From Pseudocoprococcus catus (GTDB lineage Bacteria; Bacillota; Clostridia; Lachnospirales; Lachnospiraceae), in assembly GCF_019734885.1 (NCBI RefSeq), contig NZ_JAAXCM010000020.1, forward strand, positions 62,001-126,000: a stretch of 64,000 nt of DNA. Reading direction: 5' to 3'. A model generated the notes under the pieces. That model was not told the DNA's origin and did not search any database. It worked only from the letters and a program-made list of their open reading frames with translations. Below, one piece after another: positions 24,373 to 31,622 of the stretch. Within the stretch, counting starts at the first letter, position 1. Every line of letters starts with the position of its first letter. A program made the position numbers and the translations under genes.

Positions 24373-24401
24373 TTGACCGGTATACCGGTATGTAGTATTA
24401 T
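24373..24401 (+). promoter_or_regulatory. AEC promoter with embedded GntR-type palindrome
   Basis: TTGACC (24373-24378) and TATTAT (24396-24401), 17 bp apart, form the promoter. The perfect 14-bp palindrome ACCGGTATACCGGT (24376-24389) overlaps the -35 box and spacer, the position where a repressor would block RNA polymerase. GGTATACC-centred palindromes are usual for FadR-type GntR proteins. Confidence 0.7.
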
Positions 24402-24448
24402 ATGAGTTGAAAAAATGGACTGTTAAAGAGAAAGGCGGAGCATAGCGA

Positions 24449-25351
24449 ATGATAGTTGCAACGGTATTTGGAAAGATTATTTCTATTTTTATTATTATGA
24501 TTGTAGGCGTGATCTGTTGTAAGATAGGAATCATTGATGATTATACAAAACAGCGTTTATCCAGACTGAGTACACTGGTTGTGAATCCTATTTTGATTTT
24601 TACTTCCTTTCAGATGGAGTATGACGGTGAGTTGCTGAAAAAAATGGGCCTTCTTTTTGTGTTGGCCGTCATCAGTTATCTGATTTCCATTATGATTGGG
24701 CATTTCCTTTTGCATGAGAGAGAAGGGTATGATCTGTCAATCGAGAAGTTTGCAGTGACCTATGATAACTGTGGATTTATAGGGGTCCCCCTTGGTTATG
24801 CGCTTTTTGGAAATATCGGTGTTATCTATGCAACCGTGTTTGTCGCTGTTTTTCATATTTTCTGTTGGACACATGGCATCATGCTGTTGGATAAAGGCGG
24901 TTTTCAGCTGAAGAAGCTGATCAATCCGTGCCTCATTGCGGTCATCGCAGGTATGGCATTCTTTATTTTTCAGATTCGTCTGCCGGAAAGTATTGATTTT
25001 GCAATGAGTGCTATTGGCGATATGAATACGCCGCTGGCGATGCTTTTGTCCGGCGCGATTATGACACAGCTGAATTTTAAGGAGGTTTTGACAAAAAGAA
25101 GACTCTTTTTCGTGGCGTTACTGCGCCTGATCGTTTCGGCAGGTCTGTTTTGTTTGTTACTGAGATTTCTGCCGATTGATGATCAGATGCGGACAGTGGC
25201 CGCAGTGACTGCAGCGTGTCCGGCCGGTGCCATGACGATTACGATGGCGATTATGTATGAGCGTGATGATCATTATGCGACAGAGCTTTTTACAGTGACA
25301 ACGCTGCTTTCAATCCTGACAATGCCGCTATGTATGCTGATTGCCGGATAG
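24449..25351 (+). CDS. AEC family transporter
   Basis: A 300-residue auxin-efflux-carrier-type membrane protein with about ten helices in two inverted halves. Typical features: the N-terminal helix with ICCKIGIIDDYTKQRLSRLS, then LVVNPILIFTSF, and the second-half NTPLAMLLSGAIMTQL. Bacterial AEC proteins move malate, malonate or other organic acids; no substrate evidence is in the window. Preceded by GGCGGAG. A divergent GntR regulator and a palindrome in its promoter suggest substrate-inducible expression. Confidence 0.87.
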   Translation: MIVATVFGKIISIFIIMIVGVICCKIGIIDDYTKQRLSRLSTLVVNPILIFTSFQMEYDGELLKKMGLLFVLAVISYLISIMIGHFLLHEREGYDLSIEKFAVTYDNCGFIGVPLGYALFGNIGVIYATVFVAVFHIFCWTHGIMLLDKGGFQLKKLINPCLIAVIAGMAFFIFQIRLPESIDFAMSAIGDMNTPLAMLLSGAIMTQLNFKEVLTKRRLFFVALLRLIVSAGLFCLLLRFLPIDDQMRTVAAVTAACPAGAMTITMAIMYERDDHYATELFTVTTLLSILTMPLCMLIAG

Positions 25352-25395
25352 GGCACTGCACAGCAATTTTACATGCGAATACGTCAAGATGAAGA

Positions 25396-25890
25396 TTAAA
25401 CTAAATCATAGGCATTTCTTGGGGTGCCGTCGGCAACATGGATAATTCCGCAGTAGCGGAAGCCATAACTGCCGATGGCATTTTGCATTGGCTTGTTGTC
25501 AGCGTGGGTATCAATGCGCAGACAGTCTATTTTGCTATGACAGAAATCAAAGCAGGCACAGGCGATTCCTTTGGCCTGGCCGTTGGAGGCAATCCGGTGA
25601 ATCGTGCCGTAAGGCTGATCGGAGTGCCAGGCACCATTTTCAATGACGGCATAATTCGGTTCTCTTCCTATAATGAAGGCAAAACCGCCCACAATTTTCT
25701 CCGGCGCATTCTCTGGCGTACAGACATAATAATTGCCATTGGCAATGTCTTTCAGGATGTCTTCTGAAGCTGGATAATTGCCGTTCCATTGATGGGGATT
25801 GCCGTTGGCAGCCATAAATTTTCTGGCATAGGCGTAGAGGGGCATGATATTCTGGATATCTTCTTTACTGGCAAGTCTTATATGAATCAT
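25396..25890 (-). CDS. GNAT family N-acetyltransferase
   Basis: A 164-residue acetyl-CoA-dependent acyltransferase. It begins IHIRLASKEDIQNIMPLYAYAR, has the central strand VGGFAFIIGREPNY, and motif A is recognisable as RIASNGQAKGIACACFDFCH, where the usual Q/R-x-x-G-x-G/A loop binds CoA; LRIDTHADNKPMQNAIGSYGF is motif B. Substrate unknown. Start ATG 25890 is preceded by AAAGGATAC; the longer frame would start in an AT-rich stretch with no site. It stands alone, convergent to the AEC gene. Confidence 0.88.
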   Translation of the reverse strand: MIHIRLASKEDIQNIMPLYAYARKFMAANGNPHQWNGNYPASEDILKDIANGNYYVCTPENAPEKIVGGFAFIIGREPNYAVIENGAWHSDQPYGTIHRIASNGQAKGIACACFDFCHSKIDCLRIDTHADNKPMQNAIGSYGFRYCGIIHVADGTPRNAYDLV

Positions 25891-26167
25891 TTTAGTGTAT
25901 CCTTTCTTCAGTAAATCAAAAACAACTATATAATAGGGATATTTTACCGGAAATGTCAAATATATTTTTAAAAATAGAAAGGTCAAAAATGAGTTGTGAA
26001 GAACACAAGTTATCTTCTTTCACCATGATGCAAACAAGTATGATACTCATAGAAAACAGTGCACACAGGGCGTATTTTGGCAGTTGGTATCGGGTACAAT
26101 AAAGTGACAAAAGAGCACGCCTGCAAAGTGGAAGAGATATAGGTATTTGGTCCTATTGAAATTTTAT
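25891..26167. other. Intergenic stretch with no gene seen
   Basis: About 280 AT-rich bases between the GNAT gene and the promoter of the second MATE gene. Small open frames exist on the minus strand but none has a ribosome binding site or recognisable content. Confidence 0.5.
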
Positions 26168-26196
26168 TTGACTTTTTGAAAATGAGGAAATATAAT
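26168..26196 (+). promoter_or_regulatory. Promoter of the MATE-kinase operon
   Basis: TTGACT (26168-26173), a 17-bp spacer and TATAAT (26191-26196). The predicted start point is about 26203, the first base of hairpin 1, so the leader transcript consists almost wholly of two hairpin units before the ribosome binding site at 26347-26354. Confidence 0.85.
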
Positions 26197-26202
26197 GATT
26201 AC

Positions 26203-26337
26203 AAACGAGTAGCAAGTAAGCGTAAATCCAGTTTACCAGCTGCTCGTTTTCTTTTGTTAAAAAATAATAGTGTCATGAAAAAGTGTGTAGCCTGTCAGCG
26301 TAAGTCCAGCTTATTTGACGGGTTACACATTTTTTGT
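26203..26337 (+). promoter_or_regulatory. Two tandem terminator-like hairpins sharing a 27-nt motif (unassigned leader RNA)
   Basis: Hairpin 1: AAACGAGTAGC (26203-26213) pairs with 26239-26249 and ends in TTTTCTTTT. Hairpin 2: GTGTAGCC (26285-26292) pairs with GGTTACAC (26321-26328) and ends in TTTTTT. The 5' half of each is a copy of one 27-nt unit (26209-26235 and 26287-26313, 78 bp apart, 21 of 27 identical) with inner stem GTAA(A/G), identical loop TCCAG and matching strand. The inner stem covaries (A-T in unit 1, G-C in unit 2). Outer stem sequences differ. The pattern fits a duplicated attenuator or riboswitch-like sensor. I do not recognise a known class. Confidence 0.6.
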
Positions 26338-26364
26338 GTCAGAAAAAGAGAGGAGTAAAACAAA

Positions 26365-27732
26365 ATGGCGGAAAACAACAAGATGAAAGATATGCCGGTG
26401 AATAAGCTGATGATCCAAATGGGGATTCCGATGATTTTATCTATGGCATTGCAGGCGGTCTATAACATTGTAGACAGTGCATTTGTAGGCAATATGAGAG
26501 AGGGAAGTGAAGCTGCGTTAAATGCATTGACGCTTGTATTTCCGGTTCAGATGCTGATGGTTGCAGTAGGTATAGGAACAGGTGTCGGAACCAATGCACT
26601 TCTTGCAAGGACACTTGGACAGGGAAACAACAAAAAAGCTGCAAAGATAGCAGGGAATAGTCTGTTTCTTGGTGTGATTATTTATGTGGTCTGTTTGTTG
26701 TTTGGTTTCTTTGGTGTGAGAGCCTATATCTCATCACAGACAGTAGATACAGAAGTACTTGAAATGGGTGTCAGCTATCTGAGGATATGCTGTGTGATTT
26801 CTTTTGGTATTGTTTTCTTTTCATTATTTGAAAAATTGTTACAGGCAACAGGGCGCTCCCTTTATTCGACCATCGGACAGGTGGTAGGCGCAATTGTAAA
26901 TATTGTCCTTGATCCGATTATGATCTATGGTATTGGACCTTGTCCTGAAATGGGCGTGAAAGGTGCCGCTTACGCAACTGTCATTGGTCAGGTAGCCTCT
27001 GCAGTTTTACTGTTTATTTTCCATATGAAGCTGAATAAAGAATTTGAACATGATGTGAAATACTTGAAGCCGAATGCGGGCATTATAAAAGAAATCTATG
27101 CTATCGGACTCCCGGCAATTATTGCACAGGCTCTGATGTCTATAATGGTGTACGTGATGAATTTAATTCTGAAGTTCAATCCTTTCGCACAGACAGCCTA
27201 TGGCTTGTTCTATAAGGTACAGCAGTTTGTTCTTTTCCTTGCATTTGGTCTGCGAGATGCGATCACGCCGATTATTGCATTTGCGTATGGAATGAGAAGT
27301 AAAAAAAGAATACAGGATGGCATCAGGTATGGTCTGATCTATACGATAGCATTAATGATTCTCGGCATTGCAATCACAGAGATTTTTCCAGGCGCATTTG
27401 CAACGCTGTTTAATGCAGGACAGTCAAGAGAATGCTTTATCAGTGCGATGAGAGTGATCTCTATCAGTTTTATGTTTGCCGGAATCAATGTCGCTTATCA
27501 GGGTATTTATCAGGCACTGGACGGGGGCGTGGAATCGCTGGTTATTTCACTTTTGAGGCAGCTTATTATCATTCTGCCATTAGCTGGAATCTTTTCACTG
27601 TTCGTCAGAAATGGACAGATGGGCGTTTCGCTGATCTGGTGGGCATTCCCGATTACAGAAGTGATTGCATGCCTGGTCGGTTATGTATTTTTAACAAGAA
27701 ACAGAAAAAATAAAGTAGCCGTTTTAAGTTAA
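26365..27732 (+). CDS. MATE family efflux transporter
   Basis: A 455-residue multidrug/metabolite exporter with 12 predicted helices. MatE features: [33 protein letters not shown] in helix 2, the [16 protein letters not shown] loop, and [15 protein letters not shown] after helix 5. It belongs to the branch common in Clostridia, distinct from the MerR-linked copy in this window. GAGAGGAG precedes the ATG. Expression is probably set by the two tandem leader hairpins immediately upstream. A cytidylate-kinase-like gene follows after 13 bp. Confidence 0.93.
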   Translation: MAENNKMKDMPVNKLMIQMGIPMILSMALQAVYNIVDSAFVGNMREGSEAALNALTLVFPVQMLMVAVGIGTGVGTNALLARTLGQGNNKKAAKIAGNSLFLGVIIYVVCLLFGFFGVRAYISSQTVDTEVLEMGVSYLRICCVISFGIVFFSLFEKLLQATGRSLYSTIGQVVGAIVNIVLDPIMIYGIGPCPEMGVKGAAYATVIGQVASAVLLFIFHMKLNKEFEHDVKYLKPNAGIIKEIYAIGLPAIIAQALMSIMVYVMNLILKFNPFAQTAYGLFYKVQQFVLFLAFGLRDAITPIIAFAYGMRSKKRIQDGIRYGLIYTIALMILGIAITEIFPGAFATLFNAGQSRECFISAMRVISISFMFAGINVAYQGIYQALDGGVESLVISLLRQLIIILPLAGIFSLFVRNGQMGVSLIWWAFPITEVIACLVGYVFLTRNRKNKVAVLS

Positions 27733-27745
27733 GGAGGAATCAGAG

Positions 27746-28333
27746 ATGACAAAAAGAATTATTACAATCAGCAGAGAGTTTGGAAGCGGTGGACGTTTTA
27801 TCGGGGAAGAAGTTGCGAAGAAACTTGGAATTGCTTATTACGATAAAAATATTATCAATGAGATTGCAGAAAAGTCTGGTTTATCATCGGAATATGTTCT
27901 TGAAAATGCAGAATTATCACCGAAAAAAGGATTGCTTGCCTATGCATTTGCCGGACGTGATATGACAGGCAAATCGGTGGAAGATATGGTATACGAGGCG
28001 CAGAGAAAAGTTATTCTGGCATTGGCTGAGAAGGAACCTTGTGTGATCATTGGAAGAAATGCAGATTATATTCTAAAAGACAGAGATGATGTGATGAATG
28101 TATTTATTCATGGGGATATGCCGGAAAAAACACAGCGGATTATGCGTTTACATAATGTAGAAGCACAGGAGGCTGTCAAAATGATGTCGGACACAGATAA
28201 AAGACGGATGACAAATTATAATTTTTATACAGAGCGGAAATGGGGATATGCAGGCAACTATACGTTGTGTCTGAACAGTTCGCAGCTTGGATATGACAGA
28301 TGCGAGAAGATTATTATGGCATGTAGTCAATAA
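27746..28333 (+). CDS. Cytidylate kinase-like family protein
   Basis: A 195-residue P-loop protein of the family annotated as cytidylate-kinase-like. ITISREFGSGGRFIGEEVAKKLG is the modified P-loop, IIGRNADYIL and later NFYTERKWGYAGNYTLCLNS are family blocks. True CMP kinase (Cmk) differs in length and motifs, so the phosphoryl acceptor is uncertain. AAGGAGG precedes the ATG and only 13 bp separate it from the MATE gene; the pair is seen as one transcript. A terminator follows. Confidence 0.85.
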   Translation: MTKRIITISREFGSGGRFIGEEVAKKLGIAYYDKNIINEIAEKSGLSSEYVLENAELSPKKGLLAYAFAGRDMTGKSVEDMVYEAQRKVILALAEKEPCVIIGRNADYILKDRDDVMNVFIHGDMPEKTQRIMRLHNVEAQEAVKMMSDTDKRRMTNYNFYTERKWGYAGNYTLCLNSSQLGYDRCEKIIMACSQ

Positions 28334-28363
28334 CCAGCAGCATACGATTTATATGCAAAATCT

Positions 28364-28399
28364 GTGAAGTCTGTAAAATGTGGGCTTCACATTTTTTTT
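28364..28399 (+). terminator. Terminator of the MATE-kinase operon
   Basis: AAAATGTG (28376-28383) pairs with CACATTTT (28388-28395) over a GGCTT loop, running into TTTTG; a competing GTGAAG/CTTCAC stem (28364-28369 with 28385-28390) shares bases with it. Confidence 0.8.
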
Positions 28400-28405
28400 G
28401 CAAAA

Positions 28406-28448
28406 TTAGCACTCGCCTATTGACAGTGCTAATAATATGTGTTATATT
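28406..28448 (+). promoter_or_regulatory. CIRCE operator and promoter of the clpB operon
   Basis: TTAGCACTC (28406-28414), nine bases, CAGTGCTAA (28424-28432): the same one-mismatch CIRCE variant as at 22024. TTGACA (28420-28425) and TATATT (28443-28448) have a 17-bp spacer. The two sites share the layout base for base, indicating one HrcA regulon. Confidence 0.95.
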
Positions 28449-28473
28449 ACGCATAGAACAAAAAGGAGGGTGA

Positions 28474-28659
28474 ATGATGGGTATGAGATTTGATGGTTCA
28501 TCTGATGATGAACATAATATGTATGATGATTTGTTTTACAACTTTCCGCTGAACGCTGTGGGACAGAAACCGAAGGACAAGGATCAGAAACCGGAGCAGT
28601 CGTTCATTGTCCGTAAGTTCAGGGAATGGTTTAAGCGAGACAAGAAAGAAGAAAATTAA
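28474..28659 (+). CDS. Small acidic/basic-tailed protein in the CIRCE-clpB operon, function unknown
   Basis: A 61-residue soluble protein. The N-terminal half is acidic (SSDDEHNMYDDLFYNFPL) and the C-terminal third is basic (VRKFREWFKRDKKEEN). AGGAGG at 28464-28469 precedes two consecutive ATGs (28474, 28477); the second has the better spacing. The MYDDLFYNFP segment recalls the DDFFGFPF arm of the two Hsp20 proteins, so it may be a stub derived from an Hsp20 N-terminus, but there is no crystallin domain. It is 80 bp upstream of clpB and under the same HrcA operator, which argues it is expressed on heat shock. Confidence 0.65.
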   Translation: MMGMRFDGSSDDEHNMYDDLFYNFPLNAVGQKPKDKDQKPEQSFIVRKFREWFKRDKKEEN

Positions 28660-28739
28660 CACGGCATGAATCAGAGTGCCGTGTTTCATATAGATAACAA
28701 TATAGAATTAAGTACATTGTTTCCAAAGGAGGCATGAAT

Positions 28740-31334
28740 ATGGATTTAAATAAATTTACACAGAAGTCCCTGCAGGCAGTGCAGGATTGTCAGAAACTGG
28801 CTTATCAGTACGGGAATCAGAAGATTGAACAGGAACATCTGCTTCTGAGCCTGCTGACCCAGGAAGACAGCCTGATCGACAGACTGCTGGCGAAGATGGG
28901 AATTAATCATGAAGGATTTAAGGTACAGGCGACGAAGCTTGTTGAGAAGCTTGTGAAGGTATCCGGCGGTCAGGTTTATCTAAGTGATGACCTGAACCGT
29001 ACATTGATGCAGGCAGAAGAAGAAGCGAAACAAATGGATGATGAGTATGTATCTGTGGAACATCTTTTCCTGGCATTAATTGAAACTGCAAACAGCAATA
29101 TCAAGACATTATTGAGAAATTTCGAAGTGACCAGAGAAGGTTTCCTTCAGGCACTTTCCACTGTCAGAGGCAATCAGCGTGTGACAAGTGATAACCCGGA
29201 AGCAACTTATGATAGCTTGAGTAAATATGCAGAAGATCTGGTAGGCAAGGCACGGGCCCAGAAGATGGATCCGGTCATCGGCCGTGATACAGAGATTCGT
29301 AATATTATCCGTATTCTTTCTCGTAAGACGAAGAATAATCCGGTACTGATCGGTGAACCCGGTGTTGGTAAAACCGCAGTTATCGAAGGACTGGCACAGC
29401 GTATTGTGAAGGGTGATGTACCGGATGGCTTGAAGGACAAGAAGATTTATTCTCTGGATATGGGTGCACTGGTAGCCGGTGCCAAGTACAGAGGTGAATT
29501 CGAAGAGCGTTTGAAAGCTGTTCTGGCTGAGGTTAAGAAGAGCGATGGCGAGATTATCCTCTTTATTGATGAGCTGCATCTAATTGTTGGAGCCGGTAAG
29601 ACAGACGGTGCCATGGATGCCAGCAATATGCTGAAGCCTATGCTGGCCAGAGGTGAACTCCACTGTATCGGTGCGACAACTCTGGATGAATACAGACAGT
29701 ACATTGAGAAGGATAAAGCCCTTGAACGTCGTTTCCAGCCGGTTATGGTTGATGAACCGACAGTTGAAGATACCATTGCTATTCTGCGTGGCCTGAAAGA
29801 GAGATATGAAGTTTTCCATGGCGTTAAGATTACAGATAGTGCCCTTGTGGCAGCAGCAACGCTTTCACATAGATACATTACAGACCGTTTCCTTCCGGAT
29901 AAGGCAATCGACCTTGTGGATGAAGCCTGTGCAATGATCAAGACAGAACTCGATTCCATGCCGACAGAGCTGGATGAGATTTCTCGTAAGATCATGCAGC
30001 TGGAGATTGAGGAAGCCGCACTTAAGAAAGAAGACGACAAACTCAGCAAGGAACGTCTGCAGAACATTACCCATGAGATTGCAGAACTGCGAGAAGACTT
30101 CAAGATTCAGAAAGCAAAATGGGATGATGAGAAGCAGGATGTTGAGAAACTGCAGAGCTTGCGTCAGCAGATTGAAGATCTGAACAAACAGATTGAACTT
30201 GCTCAGAGAAATTATGATCTGAACAAAGCTGCTGAACTTCAGTACGGCAAGCTGCCTCAGCTGAAGAAACAATTGGAAGAAGAAGAAGCCCGTGTTCACG
30301 GAGAAGAGAATTCTATTCTTCGTGAACGTGTGACAGATGAAGAGATTGCCAGAATCGTGTCCAGATGGACAGGTATTCCTGTTGCAAAGCTGACAGAGAG
30401 CGAGCGTAATAAGATTCTTCACCTGGATGATGAACTTCACAAACGTGTCATCGGTCAGGAGGAAGGCGTATCAAAGGTTACGGAAGCTATTATCCGTTCT
30501 AAGGCAGGTATTCAGGATGAGAACAGACCGATCGGTTCATTTCTGTTCCTTGGACCTACTGGTGTAGGTAAGACAGAACTTGCCAAGGCGCTGGCTGAGA
30601 ATCTGTTCGATGATGAGAACAATATGGTGCGTATCGATATGAGTGAATACATGGAGAAGTTCTCCGTGTCCAGACTGATCGGAGCGCCTCCGGGATATGT
30701 TGGTTATGAAGAAGGCGGTCAGCTGACAGAAGCTGTCAGGAGAAAACCTTACTCCGTTATCCTTTTCGATGAGATCGAGAAGGCCCATCCGGATGTCTTC
30801 AATGTATTGCTTCAGATTCTTGATGATGGTCGAGTTACTGACTCTCAGGGCAGAACGGTAGATTTCAAGAATACCATTCTGATCATGACCTCCAATATCG
30901 GTTCTTCCTATCTGCTGGATGGCATTGACAGTGAAGGCAATATCAGCGAGGAAGCACGACAGAATACAATGAATGATCTGAAGGGACATTTCAGACCGGA
31001 ATTTCTGAATCGTTTGGATGAGATCATCATGTTTAAGCCTCTGACGAAGGACAATATCAGCGGTATCATTGATATTCTGATCGGACGTCTGAATAAACGT
31101 CTTGAAACGAAGGAGTTAACACTTCAGTTAACACCGGCTGCAAAGGATTATATTACAGAGCATGGTTATGATCCGGTCTATGGTGCACGTCCATTGAAAC
31201 GTTATATCCAGAAGAACGTTGAAACCATGGTTGCAAAGATGATCCTTGGCAACGAATTAGAGCCGGGTGACTGCATCAATGTAGATGCCGATGCGAACGG
31301 CCTCACAACAACCACAACACATATCGAGGACTAA
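28740..31334 (+). CDS. clpB: ATP-dependent disaggregase ClpB
   Basis: Hexameric AAA+ chaperone that threads aggregated proteins for refolding with DnaK. Domains: Clp N repeats (1-145), AAA-1 with Walker A GEPGVGKT (about 204-211) and Walker B LFIDELH, the coiled-coil M domain (about 410-525) that distinguishes ClpB from ClpA/C, AAA-2 with GPTGVGKT (about 604-611), [15 protein letters not shown] and sensor 2, and a C-terminal small domain ([12 protein letters not shown]). 864 residues, normal length. The ATG at 28740 is 7 nt after AAAGGAGG; the ATG at 28734 is too close. CIRCE-regulated. Confidence 0.98.
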   Translation: MDLNKFTQKSLQAVQDCQKLAYQYGNQKIEQEHLLLSLLTQEDSLIDRLLAKMGINHEGFKVQATKLVEKLVKVSGGQVYLSDDLNRTLMQAEEEAKQMDDEYVSVEHLFLALIETANSNIKTLLRNFEVTREGFLQALSTVRGNQRVTSDNPEATYDSLSKYAEDLVGKARAQKMDPVIGRDTEIRNIIRILSRKTKNNPVLIGEPGVGKTAVIEGLAQRIVKGDVPDGLKDKKIYSLDMGALVAGAKYRGEFEERLKAVLAEVKKSDGEIILFIDELHLIVGAGKTDGAMDASNMLKPMLARGELHCIGATTLDEYRQYIEKDKALERRFQPVMVDEPTVEDTIAILRGLKERYEVFHGVKITDSALVAAATLSHRYITDRFLPDKAIDLVDEACAMIKTELDSMPTELDEISRKIMQLEIEEAALKKEDDKLSKERLQNITHEIAELREDFKIQKAKWDDEKQDVEKLQSLRQQIEDLNKQIELAQRNYDLNKAAELQYGKLPQLKKQLEEEEARVHGEENSILRERVTDEEIARIVSRWTGIPVAKLTESERNKILHLDDELHKRVIGQEEGVSKVTEAIIRSKAGIQDENRPIGSFLFLGPTGVGKTELAKALAENLFDDENNMVRIDMSEYMEKFSVSRLIGAPPGYVGYEEGGQLTEAVRRKPYSVILFDEIEKAHPDVFNVLLQILDDGRVTDSQGRTVDFKNTILIMTSNIGSSYLLDGIDSEGNISEEARQNTMNDLKGHFRPEFLNRLDEIIMFKPLTKDNISGIIDILIGRLNKRLETKELTLQLTPAAKDYITEHGYDPVYGARPLKRYIQKNVETMVAKMILGNELEPGDCINVDADANGLTTTTTHIED

Positions 31335-31375
31335 TGGCATAGATAGTGTTGTAAGATAATCATTTTCCCCTATCT

Positions 31376-31413
31376 CCTGTATTTCGGCAGATGCCGAAGT
31401 ACGGGGGATTTTT
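31376..31413 (+). terminator. Terminator of clpB
   Basis: A 13-bp stem, CCTGTATTTCGGC (31376-31388) with GCCGAAGTACGGG (31393-31405) including G-U pairs, loop AGAT, then GGATTTTT. Confidence 0.85.
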
Positions 31414-31622
31414 ATTGCAAAAGGATTTTTATTTTGTATTATTATGTGATATACTCTGTACATGGCATAAATCTCCTTTGTCAGAATGTTTTTTGGGCAA
31501 TTCTGTTATACAAAATGGATTGTATTTATGCTCTTTTTATTGGATTTTGTAAAGACATCATGATATTCGGTTGTGATTGAATCTCGAATGAAGAAAAGTA
31601 AAGGGGGGTGGCCCATGAGAAT

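Noticed and set aside
26203-26337. Guanidine-II (mini-ykkC) riboswitch
   Set aside because: That class has two hairpins with ACGR loops; the loops here are TCCAG with a different stem layout.
26176-26358. A 60-codon ORF that could be a leader peptide for the MATE gene
   Set aside because: Its ATG lies upstream of the -10 box and so is not in the predicted transcript. The repeated RKSSL in its translation is a by-product of the repeated RNA motif. A shorter in-frame ATG at 26275 lacks a ribosome binding site.
28734-28739. ATG at 28734 as the clpB start
   Set aside because: It is only one base from the AAAGGAGG site; the next in-frame ATG has normal spacing and gives the usual MDLNKFT start.
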